Of a DNA stretch of 29,353 bases, positions 15,531 to 21,931 are shown piece by piece. The number at the start of each line of letters is the position of its first letter. Positions within the stretch are counted from its first letter, which is position 1. The notes under the pieces were generated by a model that was not told where the DNA came from, searched no databases, and worked only from the letters and a program-made list of their open reading frames with translations. Source of the DNA: a virus; the IMG/VR virus record IMGVR_UViG_3300009176_000261, positions 1-29,353 of that record. One strand, written 5' to 3'. Position numbers and translations under genes: made by a program.

Positions 15531-15632
15531 GTGAGCGACGACGACCGAGCGATCCTGACCGTTACCTGTGGTGGGCTGGCTGTGATGCTGGTGATCGTGT
15601 TCATCATCTCGGTCTGGAAGAACGATGACTGA
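15531..15632 (+). CDS. 33-residue single-pass membrane peptide (predicted)
   Basis: GTG at 15531 gives MSDDDRAI, then a hydrophobic run (LTVTCGGLAVMLVIVFIISV) and the end WKNDD, with the TGA at 15630-15632. This frame was preferred to the overlapping frame that ends at 15628, since only this one has a clean membrane segment of the type repeated in the operon. GAGGG upstream (15513-15517) is 13 nt from this start, which is long, and 9 nt from the rival ATG at 15527, so the choice is not certain. It overlaps the next gene by 8 bp. Confidence 0.4.
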   Translation: MSDDDRAILTVTCGGLAVMLVIVFIISVWKNDD

Positions 15633-16029
15633 CTCCACCCTGATACCGGCGTCAGCCGAAGAGATCATCGAAGTGCTGTGGCAGCGCCTGCGTGACGGCA
15701 CGGCCCACTCGGCCAACTGGGGCACGGCGCTGGACAACAGCATCTGGCACGTTGGTACCTACACCTACATCAACGGCATCATGCTCCACGTTGACTTCGA
15801 CTTCGAAGGCATGTGGCTGATGGAGGTGTGCTTCCGTGACCCCGAGCACCGTGGTGATCCCACTCCGGTGCGCTGGCTGGCTGTCGCCACGATCCACGGA
15901 GACACCCGGCACGCCTGGTACCCGACTATCACACCGCAGTACTTCTTCGACCGTACCGTCAAGGCCTGGGACGTGATCGAATGGGCCACGGCCTGGTACA
16001 AGGCACTCGACCTGTCCCGCCATGGCTGA
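15625..16029 (+). CDS. Hypothetical 134-residue protein
   Basis: This is an alpha/beta protein rich in Trp (WQRLRDGTAHSANWGTALDN, SIWHVGTYTYINGIMLHVDF). It probably forms a curved beta sheet with a C-terminal helix (AWDVIEWATAWYKAL). There is no catalytic motif, signal peptide or membrane segment. It overlaps the membrane peptide gene by 8 bp and the next gene by 8 bp, as the rest of the operon does. Function unknown. Confidence 0.62.
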   Translation: MTDSTLIPASAEEIIEVLWQRLRDGTAHSANWGTALDNSIWHVGTYTYINGIMLHVDFDFEGMWLMEVCFRDPEHRGDPTPVRWLAVATIHGDTRHAWYPTITPQYFFDRTVKAWDVIEWATAWYKALDLSRHG

Positions 16030-16351
16030 GGGTGACTACACGATCGTTCCGCCGATCATCTTCGACGCCACTCAGCACTACCTCGACCCCGAGTCGGTCA
16101 AGCGCACGGCTTGCGGTATCAACTTCACCGACAAGGACTGGACGACCGACGACGCTGCCGAGCATCACCACATCTGTTGGCAGTGCTTCATCGTTGGTGA
16201 CTTGCACGATGAGGTGAAGCAACTGCGGAAGGTGGTCGATGCTGCCTACGAGTGGAAGGAAGACCCTGAGTCAGGGCCGCTGCGTGGGCGGCTCTCGGAA
16301 GCCCTCGCTGCCTACGAAGAGTGGTCTAACCCGGACTTTGAGATCGAATGA
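16022..16351 (+). CDS. Hypothetical 109-residue protein with Cys/His residues
   Basis: The N-terminal half has a potential metal site: C31, then HHHICWQC (H48-H50, C52, C55). The C-terminal half is a charged helix pair (HDEVKQLRKVVDAAYEWKED, GPLRGRLSEALAAYEEW). The mix suggests a small zinc-stabilised domain with a coiled coil. It overlaps the previous gene by 8 bp and is ATGA-coupled to the next. Confidence 0.6.
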   Translation: MAEGDYTIVPPIIFDATQHYLDPESVKRTACGINFTDKDWTTDDAAEHHHICWQCFIVGDLHDEVKQLRKVVDAAYEWKEDPESGPLRGRLSEALAAYEEWSNPDFEIE

Positions 16352-16554
16352 ACATCGACCTCTCGCCAGACTTAGTCAAGGAGTTGCGCCGACGTGCCAA
16401 ACACATGGGCGTCAAGCCAGAAGAACTCGCTAGCGCCTACTTGCGAGTGAGATTGCGAAGGGCTGATAGCCCGGTATCACTCAAGACCAAGGCCTACGCA
16501 GGCAAGGCCATGATCCTCTACGAAGAGCCGCCCGATGAATGGTGGAACGAGTGA
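16348..16554 (+). CDS. Small ribbon-helix-helix-like protein
   Basis: This 68-residue protein opens MNIDLSPDLVKELRRRAKHM and continues GVKPEELASAYLRVRLRR: a short strand, a helix, a turn and a second helix, which is the order of Arc/MetJ ribbon-helix-helix regulators. The tail (PPDEWWNE) is acidic and aromatic. RHH proteins bind operators as dimers; possible targets here are the dyads at 11771 and 25444, but nothing links them directly. GTGA overlap to the next gene. Confidence 0.5.
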   Translation: MNIDLSPDLVKELRRRAKHMGVKPEELASAYLRVRLRRADSPVSLKTKAYAGKAMILYEEPPDEWWNE

Positions 16555-16913
16555 TTGTTTCTAGCAACCGCTACGATGAACACATGACCTGTGGTGATAC
16601 CTGGATGGACTACGAGGACGGTCAGCATGAGTGTGGCCTGCCGATCAACCACCAAGGCTGCTGCGCCTGCGGCAAGTGCGGCGTCGTCCGTCTGCAGCGC
16701 CGAGCCGACCCCTACGCCGTGACCTTCAACCACGACATCCCCGAGACACACCGTGAGGGTTACCTGTCGGTGGAGAACCTGGAGAAGATCCAGGCGATGA
16801 ACCTGCAGGACTGCGACCTCGGCTTCCAGGTGTCCTACGACGGCCGGGTTTGGATCTGCGTCAACGGGGTAGCTTTCTTGCGGTTCAAGCCCACGAAGAA
16901 GACTGATGACTGA
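16551..16913 (+). CDS. Cys-rich zinc-binding-like protein
   Basis: The product has 120 residues from a GTG that overlaps the previous stop, with GGTGG 5 nt upstream. An inner ATG at 16584 has TACGAT 6 nt before it (16572-16577), so a shorter leaderless form of 109 residues is also possible. From that ATG, the protein has C, H and C residues at the start of a cluster: C3, H15, C17, H23, C26, C27, C29 and C32 (NHQGCCACGKCGVV), typical of a compact zinc fold. The C-terminal part is beta-rich (DLGFQVSYDGRVWICVNGVA). Function unknown. Confidence 0.58.
   Translation: MIVSSNRYDEHMTCGDTWMDYEDGQHECGLPINHQGCCACGKCGVVRLQRRADPYAVTFNHDIPETHREGYLSVENLEKIQAMNLQDCDLGFQVSYDGRVWICVNGVAFLRFKPTKKTDD
16572..16577 (+). 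promoter_or_regulatory. Possible internal -10 box for leaderless expression
   Basis: TACGAT fits TANNNT and stands 6 nt before an in-frame ATG (16584) of the Cys-rich gene. The distance equals that of the two better leaderless candidates at 11785 and 24767. No -35 of quality is seen at 17 nt, so this is weak. Confidence 0.3.
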
Positions 16914-17085
16914 CGACGAGGAACGTATCTTGATGACGGGGATGCTCGTCGGCAAGCTGCTGGGTGCTGGTATCACCGCCTATGTCCAGGTGGACGATGC
17001 TGGGCAGTACACCGACGAGGTCGCCGTCATCCTCCACGACGAGCCGTACGAGCCGGTCAAGGTCGTGGTCAAGGTCATCTCCTAG
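16906..17085 (+). CDS. Hypothetical 59-residue protein, last gene of the operon
   Basis: ATG at 16906 overlaps the previous gene by 8 bp; TAG at 17083-17085. The acidic N terminus (MTDDEERILM) is followed by a Gly-rich hydrophobic helix (TGMLVGKLLGAGITAYV) and beta strands with acidic loops (ILHDEPYEPVKVVVKVIS). It may be a small soluble protein; the helix is too weak to call a membrane segment. The hairpin terminator begins 23 nt after its stop. Confidence 0.55.
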   Translation: MTDDEERILMTGMLVGKLLGAGITAYVQVDDAGQYTDEVAVILHDEPYEPVKVVVKVIS

Positions 17086-17107
17086 GTCCCTGGCGGGAAC
17101 CCAGGCG

Positions 17108-17133
17108 AGAGGCCCCCGAGAGAGGGGGCCTCT
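17108..17133 (+). terminator. GC hairpin terminator after the small-gene operon
   Basis: AGAGGCCCCC (17108-17117) pairs exactly with GGGGGCCTCT (17124-17133) around a GAGAGA loop. It follows the last gene of the operon by 22 nt, and no open frame crosses it. A short stem CCTGG/CCAGG (17089-17105) lies just before it. The downstream sequence is TCCGCG, without a U tract. Confidence 0.75.
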
Positions 17134-17155
17134 TCCGCGTCCAGGGGTCGGGTGT

Positions 17156-17161
17156 TACTGT
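17156..17161 (+). promoter_or_regulatory. Possible -10 box upstream of the initiator gene
   Basis: TACTGT matches TANNNT and is located between the terminator and the leader hairpin at 17174-17206, where a promoter for the replication genes would be needed. Transcripts would start near 17168 and carry the hairpin in the leader. The -35 region is not convincing. Confidence 0.35.
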
Positions 17162-17173
17162 GCCCGCAACGAG

Positions 17174-17206
17174 GAAGAGGCCAGGCGTCACGCACCTGGC
17201 CTCTTC
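17174..17206 (+). promoter_or_regulatory. Perfect 12-bp inverted repeat in the leader of the initiator gene
   Basis: GAAGAGGCCAGG (17174-17185) and CCTGGCCTCTTC (17195-17206) are exact reverse complements around a 9-nt loop. It lies 28 nt before the ATG and 14 nt before the ribosome binding site AGGAGAGG (17221-17228). It could be an attenuator, an operator or a second terminator. It shares the sequence AGAGGCC...GGCCTCTTC with the preceding terminator. Confidence 0.55.
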
Positions 17207-17234
17207 AATCACCTCGCTGTAGGAGAGGTAACGC

Positions 17235-18194
17235 ATGAAGTATACAGGGGGGCTACGGCTCAGGCGAGAGCACCGGCTGGTGCTGGAGCAGATGGAGTGG
17301 CCTGCCGATCGCATCAGCCGACCAGCATGGCGTGGCGTCATGGAACTGCTGTTCGTGCTCGCCAGCCACTACCCCCGAGCCTGTCCAGGGATCGACACGA
17401 TCGCCTACGAGGCCGGTGGAGTATCACATCGAACGGTCCAGTACTGGATCGCCAACGCTCAGAAACTAGGGCTGCTGGAGGTGCTTCCAGACCAAGGGAT
17501 CAAGAGCCGATGGGGTTCGTCCAAGACGAATCTCTACGTGATACCGGCCTTAGACAAGGTGAGCCGTGGCGCAATACTGACCTCACGCCGTGGCGCAAGC
17601 GTTGCGCCTCGCCGTGGCGCAAGCGTTGCGTCACGCCGTGGCGCAATGCTTGCACCCAAAGGAAGAAGTACTACGTACTCCTTACCAACAAAGGACCCTT
17701 CGGGTCGGAAGACTTCGTCTTCCTCCCCTACGGAACGTGCGACCTCCGGTCGCACTACCGTCTCGGCCATGAACCGAGAGCCAGGGGAGACAGACGCAGA
17801 GTTCCGACAGCGGATCGCTGCGGCGGCGGGAGCCAAGCGACTCGCGGTTCGGCCGCGGCAGAGTGAGCGCAGCCCAGCCCAACGAACCGCGTCACACTTC
17901 GCCACCGGCTGGGTCACCATGGTCGAAGAGAACCCCGAGTTCCGTGACATCCGCCCGTGGGAGTCGAAGGGGATGACCACCGGGTATCTCAACAGCGTGT
18001 TCTTCTACCCGGAGGCCGGTCGGGTCTACGAGGAAGACGAGGTGCGTGCGTTCATCGAAGACTTCATCGAAGCGGTGCGTACCTCACGGGTGCAGGTCAA
18101 GGCAGGGCAGTCGGCGTTCATGCGCTTCACCGGCTGGTGGGGTCGCTCCGACTGGTCGTCGGTGAAGGAGGACGAGCGCCCGTTCATGGGCTGA
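17235..18194 (+). CDS. Winged-helix replication initiator-like protein
   Basis: This is a 319-residue protein with ribosome binding site AGGAGAGG. Residues 28-85 form a helix-turn-helix/winged-helix domain (RPAWRGVMELLFVLASHY, IDTIAYEAGGVSHRTVQYWI, AQKLGLLEVL) of the kind found in phage replication initiators. Residues 110-180 are low-complexity, rich in Arg, Ser, Gly and Thr, and are encoded by the repeat array at 17563-17755. The C-terminal part (190-319) is helical, with Trp-rich motifs (FATGWVTMVEENPEFRDIRP, FMRFTGWWGRSDW) resembling the DnaD-like end that contacts a helicase loader. A DnaC-like ATPase, a DnaB-like helicase and a primase follow, in agreement with an initiator role. A transcription regulator is the alternative. 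Confidence 0.65.
   Translation: MKYTGGLRLRREHRLVLEQMEWPADRISRPAWRGVMELLFVLASHYPRACPGIDTIAYEAGGVSHRTVQYWIANAQKLGLLEVLPDQGIKSRWGSSKTNLYVIPALDKVSRGAILTSRRGASVAPRRGASVASRRGAMLAPKGRSTTYSLPTKDPSGRKTSSSSPTERATSGRTTVSAMNREPGETDAEFRQRIAAAAGAKRLAVRPRQSERSPAQRTASHFATGWVTMVEENPEFRDIRPWESKGMTTGYLNSVFFYPEAGRVYEEDEVRAFIEDFIEAVRTSRVQVKAGQSAFMRFTGWWGRSDWSSVKEDERPFMG
17563..17658 (+). repeat. Four 24-bp direct repeats (iteron-like), probable origin core
   Basis: GCCGTGGCGCAA starts at 17563, 17587, 17611 and 17635, an exact 24-bp period. In unit 2, GGCGCAA (17592-17598) and TTGCGCC (17602-17608) form a perfect dyad around GCG; unit 3 has the same dyad with one change, and unit 4 another with one change (TTGCACC). 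Unit 1 lacks the right arm. The units encode the repeated peptide RRGASVA- in the linker of the initiator. Iterons inside the initiator gene are the arrangement of phage lambda O and related origins. Confidence 0.75.
17667..17755 (+). repeat. Cluster of four inverted repeats with 3-nt loops
   Basis: Directly after the iterons come AGTAC-TAC-GTACT (17667-17679), GACCC-TTC-GGGTC (17694-17706), GGAAGAC-TTC-GTCTTCC (17707-17723) and GTGCGACC-TCC-GGTCGCAC (17737-17755). All arms are perfect and every centre has three bases, as in the iteron dyads. The coded protein is a low-complexity linker here, so DNA or RNA structure may be what is selected. The region could be the unwinding or priming part of an origin. 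Confidence 0.65.
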
Positions 18195-18203
18195 GTTCAA
18201 GTT

Positions 18204-18243
18204 CCCTTCAGGGTTGACGGCCCCGTGAAGGGTGCGTTACATT
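18204..18243 (+). promoter_or_regulatory. Promoter with dyad over the -35, upstream of the DnaC-like gene
   Basis: TTGACG (18214-18219) and TACATT (18238-18243) are separated by 18 nt, the best -35/-10 pair noticed in the window. CCCTTCA (18204-18210) and TGAAGGG (18226-18232) are exact reverse complements that enclose the -35 box, so a repressor or activator site is likely. The transcript would begin near 18250 and include the structured leader that follows. Confidence 0.6.
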
Positions 18244-18262
18244 CGGCATCCCACCGAGTTCA

Positions 18263-18335
18263 CCCCCCAGGGCCAGCGAACAGTTGCAACATGGTCCTGG
18301 GTTACCCCTGGGGGGGCCTCTCGTTGGACAAGTGA
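18263..18335 (+). promoter_or_regulatory. Structured leader with mutually exclusive hairpins and a 14-codon leader ORF
   Basis: The segment CCCCCCAGGGCCA (18263-18275) can pair in two ways. CCCAGGGCCA (18266-18275) pairs with TGGTCCTGGG (18292-18301), 10 bp with one G-U; or CCCCCCAGGG (18263-18272) pairs exactly with CCCTGGGGGG (18306-18315). The two stems share bases and cannot exist together, as in attenuators and riboswitches. An ORF from ATG 18291 to TGA 18335 (MVLGYPWGGLSLDK) overlaps the second stem, but lacks a clear ribosome binding site. The DnaC-like start is 15 nt further on. Confidence 0.5.
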
Positions 18336-18350
18336 AACGAGGTAGAACCA

Positions 18351-18944
18351 GTGGGAACGTTGACCGTGCCGCCTCCTGGCACGTACCAGGAGCTAGCCGC
18401 CGAGAACCAGACAGCCATCCAGGAGTGGCTGGTCTATCTGAAAGCACAGCACGACGCTGACGGCATGCGGGGCGATCGTGCGGTCGGATTCTGGTCGCAT
18501 GGCCCACGCCGCAGCGGCACGACGTATCTTGCGTCGGTGGCTGTGAAGCGTGCGGTACGGGAGAAGGATCGTGACCTGTACGGCACGATCGATTGGGAGT
18601 ACACGACGTTCGCAGAGGCCGTCGAGCTAGTCCGCACGGGCTGGGACGAGACGGCCCGACTCAACCCCAACGACGAGGGGGCCTGGCAGGATGCGATGCG
18701 CGTCGAGCGCATCGCTGACCGGTTGTGGAAAGAGTGCGATCTGGTTTGGGTGGACGATGTCCACCCCGGAGTATCGAGCATGGAGTTCTTCGGGCGTCAC
18801 ATATTTCCGAAGTTGGAGTACCGCGTCAAGATGGGCAAGGCGACTGTTGTGTCAACGTCGTTCTCTGCCAAGCAGTTGGGGATTCTTGAACCAGTTGTAC
18901 GCGACCTCTTCGTGATGTGTGAACCCCGGCGTGCAGAACGGTGA
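18351..18944 (+). CDS. DnaC/IstB-like helicase loader ATPase with a degenerate Walker A
   Basis: This 197-residue protein starts at a GTG with GAGGT upstream. The P-loop region is GFWSHGPRRSGTTYLA (46-61): the pattern of G-x4-G-[KT]-T is kept, but the expected Lys is Thr. Walker B is CDLVWVDDVHPG (129-140) with the two Asp kept, and a sensor-1-like segment is KATVVSTSFSAKQL near 165-180. Position directly before HAD-like and DnaB-like genes and after an initiator suggests a helicase loader, similar to DnaC of other actinophages. It may bind ATP poorly or not at all. The AAA+ fold call is good; the loader role is inferred from context. Confidence 0.65.
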   Translation: MGTLTVPPPGTYQELAAENQTAIQEWLVYLKAQHDADGMRGDRAVGFWSHGPRRSGTTYLASVAVKRAVREKDRDLYGTIDWEYTTFAEAVELVRTGWDETARLNPNDEGAWQDAMRVERIADRLWKECDLVWVDDVHPGVSSMEFFGRHIFPKLEYRVKMGKATVVSTSFSAKQLGILEPVVRDLFVMCEPRRAER

Positions 18945-19353
18945 CCTGGAAGCCAGCTTCCCGGAGCGGCTCATCATCGTCCTGGAGGGTGTACTAGCCC
19001 TCGTCGTCCAGGAACGCCAACACACCGGCCGGTTCCGTCGCACTGACACCATCACGTATCACATCATGTGGCACGAAGTGCCGATCAAACGCTTCATCGT
19101 GACCAAAGAGCGCTATCCCCACTACGAGTTGGAGATCGTCACGTTCTTGGGCGAGTCGCTCGCTGACCAGGCTGCCCAGTACCTGCAACGGATGAACGTG
19201 CCATACGACAGTATCAACTACGAGTCCATCGATGACTTCGTGATGATGCTGCCGTACCAGCGCAACGTCAGGGCCGTGTACGACTCAGACCCGGAGAACC
19301 TGCACCGCTTCGGCCAGGTCGGAGTCGCCGTGGTCAGAGGCGAGGACTGGTAG
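18919..19353 (+). CDS. HAD-like protein with a degenerate nucleophile motif (tentative)
   Basis: This is a 144-residue protein whose GTG start at 18919 overlaps the DnaC-like gene by 26 bp; a GTG at 18931 in frame is an alternative. The segment RLIIVLEGVLALVV (about 18-31) has the shape of HAD motif I (hhhDxDGVL), but the nucleophile Asp is Val and the second Asp is Glu. The segment VRAVYDSDPENLHRFGQVGV and the end VRGEDW resemble the last part of HAD proteins. If the fold is right, it is probably not an active phosphatase. It is translated together with replication genes. An unrelated Rossmann-like protein is possible. Confidence 0.4.
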   Translation: MNPGVQNGDLEASFPERLIIVLEGVLALVVQERQHTGRFRRTDTITYHIMWHEVPIKRFIVTKERYPHYELEIVTFLGESLADQAAQYLQRMNVPYDSINYESIDDFVMMLPYQRNVRAVYDSDPENLHRFGQVGVAVVRGEDW

Positions 19354-19356
19354 GCC

Positions 19357-20661
19357 ATGGCGAACTGGCAGCACGCCTTCCTGTCCAGCATCGTCCTGGA
19401 CGAGTCGATCAAGGAAGCCGTTGACGCCGGTATCACCACGGAGTTCTTCCGTGACCCTGGTTTCGCCAGCGTCTACGAGTACATGCTCAAACACTGGTCG
19501 AAGTACGCCACCGCTCCCGACGAGCACGTCGTCCACGGTGCCTTCCCCACCATCACCTGGACCAAGCAGACTCAGCCGCTGACGTATCTCATCGATCAGA
19601 TGCGGCACGACCGCAAGTTGGTCATCCTCATGAACGGCCTCAAAGAGGCGTCCGAGTACGTTCACGACGAGGATGCCGACGAGATGCAGGGCGTGCTGCA
19701 GCGTGCCCTGACCACGGCCCGCATCGAAACGTCGGAGTCCTATGACGAGGACTTCACCGCCCAACGTGCGGCCATCGAAGAGATGCTGCTCACCCGCATG
19801 GATGACCCCGGTCGCCTGCGTGGTATCTCCACCGGCTTCTCCGGGATCGACTACGTGACCGGTGGGTTCCAGCCCGAGCAGTACGTCGTCCTGATGGGCA
19901 CACCGAAGAGCTTCAAGTCGGCCACGCTGCTGGCGATGGCCCGTGCTGTCCACCAGCAGGCCAAGACACCGCTGTTCATCGGCTACGAGATGTCGAACGT
20001 GGAGCAGACCGACCGCCTGCTCTCGCTCATCTCCGGTGTCGGCCTGACGAAGATCATGAACGGCACCCTCAACCAGAAGGAGTACCGCGCTGTCCAGCTT
20101 GCGCTGTCACAGATGGAGGGCATGTTCCCCTTCGTGTTCTCAACTGATATCACAGCAGCTACGACTGTGGGGGGCGTACAGGCCAAGGTCCAGAACTATC
20201 AACCGGACGTGGTCTTCGTGGATGGCGCTTATCTCATGCAGTCGGAGTTGGACAAGGTAGAGCCAGGCTCGGCCCAGGCCGCGACCTCCATCAGCCGCTC
20301 GTTGAAGCGCATGGCCCAGGCGCAGAAGATCCCCGTCGTCGTCACCACTCAGGCCTCCCTCTCACGTTCGAAGGGGGGCCTCACTCTTGGCTCGGCCATG
20401 TACACCCAGGCCTGGGGCCAGGACTGTGACGTGATGCTCGGCGTGGAGCGCGTGATCGAAGACAACAAGGACCCCGACGACGACACCGGCATCGTCCTGG
20501 TGAAGTTCAAGGTGGTCGAGTCACGGTCAGGCCCACGCAAGGAGACGTTGCTGGAGTGGGACTGGTCGAAGGGGAGTGTGCGAGAGATCGACCCGGCCAA
20601 GGTCAAGGCGTCGATCGAACGGTCTAAGCGGGGTTACAGCTATGAGGACGAGGATGACTAG
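19357..20661 (+). CDS. DnaB-like replicative helicase
   Basis: The 434 residues have the two-part build of DnaB. The N-terminal helical domain (1-125) begins QHAFLSSIVLDE. The RecA-like domain starts about residue 155 with GISTGFSGIDYVTGGFQPEQ. Walker A is GTPKSFKSA (181-189); the usual Gly before Lys is Phe. GYEMS (209-213) contains the catalytic Glu, and Walker B is VVFVDGAYL (285-293). VVTTQAS is motif H3, and the Arg-rich region KVVESRSGPRKETLLEWDW follows. It is slightly short compared with bacterial DnaB, as is usual for phages. The gene lies between a loader-like gene and a primase gene. The helicase should unwind DNA at the fork as a ring. Confidence 0.85.
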   Translation: MANWQHAFLSSIVLDESIKEAVDAGITTEFFRDPGFASVYEYMLKHWSKYATAPDEHVVHGAFPTITWTKQTQPLTYLIDQMRHDRKLVILMNGLKEASEYVHDEDADEMQGVLQRALTTARIETSESYDEDFTAQRAAIEEMLLTRMDDPGRLRGISTGFSGIDYVTGGFQPEQYVVLMGTPKSFKSATLLAMARAVHQQAKTPLFIGYEMSNVEQTDRLLSLISGVGLTKIMNGTLNQKEYRAVQLALSQMEGMFPFVFSTDITAATTVGGVQAKVQNYQPDVVFVDGAYLMQSELDKVEPGSAQAATSISRSLKRMAQAQKIPVVVTTQASLSRSKGGLTLGSAMYTQAWGQDCDVMLGVERVIEDNKDPDDDTGIVLVKFKVVESRSGPRKETLLEWDWSKGSVREIDPAKVKASIERSKRGYSYEDEDD

Positions 20662-20670
20662 GGGGCTTGC

Positions 20671-21621
20671 ATGTTAAGCAACAGCATGTTCAGCCTGCGT
20701 TCCATCTTGGAGAGCGCAGGGGTGATACCGGTACGGGAGCCGGACAAGAAGATCTACGCGCCCTGTCCACAACATGAGAAGCGGACGGGGAAGCAAGACC
20801 GACACCCGTCGTGGTCGATCAACAAGAAGACCTTCGTCCATCTCTGCTTCTCCTGCCGCTACAGCGGCTCGCTCACCACACTCCTGTTCGACCTGCTCGG
20901 GACCGTCCCCGACGATCTCGACAAGGCGATGCTCAAAGAGTTCTTCGTCCAGCGGAGCTTGGAGACTCGCGAGCACCCCGAGGAACATGTCGAGCCGGTC
21001 CTGTCCGACCGGCCACCGCTCACCGAGTGGAGCCTCCGCAACATCCTCCGTGACGTACCGCAGCGCCTGCTCAACCTGCGCCGGTTGATGCGGCCAGCGG
21101 TCGATCACTACGAGGTTCGCTGGGATGGTGATGCCAAGCAGTGGGTGATGCCACTGCGCTCCGCGACGACGGGTGACCTGCTCGGAGCGCAGTACCGTCA
21201 GAAGGGCCTCGTCCTCACCCTTCCTGAGGGCGTGCCCAAGGCCACCACACTGTTCGGCTTCAAGCAGTGCTGCGAGTTCAACTACTGCGCCATCGTGGAG
21301 TCACCACTCGACGCCGTACGGCTGGTCGGTATCGGTGTACCAGCGGTGTCATCGCTCGGAGCCTTCGTCTCCCATGAGCAGGTGCGCCTGCTTGCTACCA
21401 ACTTCACACGGGTGTACCTTGCCCTGGACAACGACAAGGCGGGCAACAGCGCGTGCGAAGTGCTCGGCCCGATGTTGAGGAAGGCAGGCACCGCACCGAT
21501 GCGTTGGAACTACACCGGCCTGGTGGACGACGAAGGCGAACCGGCCAAGGACCCTGGCGACGTGGACACCGACGAGGCGCTGGCCGACTCCTGGTCACGC
21601 ACGTTGCGGATGGGCTTGTGA
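20671..21621 (+). CDS. DNA primase (CHC2 zinc finger and TOPRIM)
   Basis: The product has 316 residues from ATG 20671, with GGGGG upstream; an ATG at 20686 is an alternative. The N-terminal zinc-binding domain has C32, H35, C59 and C62 (CPQH and CFSC), as in DnaG-type primases. The TOPRIM part shows IVESPLDAV (catalytic E210) and YLALDNDKAGNSA (D253, D255). It makes short RNA primers for the fork and should work with the DnaB-like helicase encoded just upstream. It lacks the C-terminal helicase-binding domain of bacterial DnaG, so it is short; phage primases often are. GTGA overlap with the next gene. Confidence 0.85.
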   Translation: MLSNSMFSLRSILESAGVIPVREPDKKIYAPCPQHEKRTGKQDRHPSWSINKKTFVHLCFSCRYSGSLTTLLFDLLGTVPDDLDKAMLKEFFVQRSLETREHPEEHVEPVLSDRPPLTEWSLRNILRDVPQRLLNLRRLMRPAVDHYEVRWDGDAKQWVMPLRSATTGDLLGAQYRQKGLVLTLPEGVPKATTLFGFKQCCEFNYCAIVESPLDAVRLVGIGVPAVSSLGAFVSHEQVRLLATNFTRVYLALDNDKAGNSACEVLGPMLRKAGTAPMRWNYTGLVDDEGEPAKDPGDVDTDEALADSWSRTLRMGL

Positions 21622-21929
21622 AGTATCCCGAGTTTCCTGGACACGTACCTGACAACGATACGTCGATCAATGGGGCGTACCACGCCATCCACACCCGTGA
21701 GGATCGGTGGAAGGCGATCACCGCTCTCATCACACAACGCCCTCTTAGTTGTGATGAGATAGAGGTCATCACTGGCTGGCCGCATCAGAGTGTTAGCGCA
21801 CGTATCCGAGAGCTTGTGCTCAAGAAGAAGATCTATGCCACCAAGGAGCGGCGTAAGTCACGACACAACGTAAGTGTCAGGGTCTACGACCTCATGGTGA
21901 ACCGTCGCCGTACTGTTCCTCGCCAATAG
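21618..21929 (+). CDS. Winged-helix DNA-binding protein
   Basis: The start is the GTG at 21618 that overlaps the primase stop; longer frames extend into primase and were rejected. The 103 residues hold a winged helix at 30-90: RWKAITALITQRPLSCDEIE as helix 1-2, WPHQSVSARIRELVLKKKIY as recognition helix, and wing KERRKSRHNVSVRVYDL. The end is basic (NRRRTVPRQ). It is probably a DNA-binding protein that acts in replication or its control. There is no enzyme motif. Confidence 0.65.
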   Translation: MKYPEFPGHVPDNDTSINGAYHAIHTREDRWKAITALITQRPLSCDEIEVITGWPHQSVSARIRELVLKKKIYATKERRKSRHNVSVRVYDLMVNRRRTVPRQ

Positions 21930-21931
21930 TC

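Noticed and set aside
15509-15628. Alternative small frame (ATG 15527) with a better ribosome binding site distance
   Set aside because: Its product has no clear features, while the overlapping frame from 15531 has a clean membrane segment; both remain possible.
17563-17658. CRISPR-like repeat array
   Set aside because: Units are contiguous 24-bp repeats without unique spacers and are part of a coding frame.
16964-17866. 300-residue + strand ORF across the terminator and initiator gene
   Set aside because: It would read through a strong hairpin, and its sequence is Arg/Pro/Ser-rich without motifs; the initiator frame has a clear winged-helix domain.
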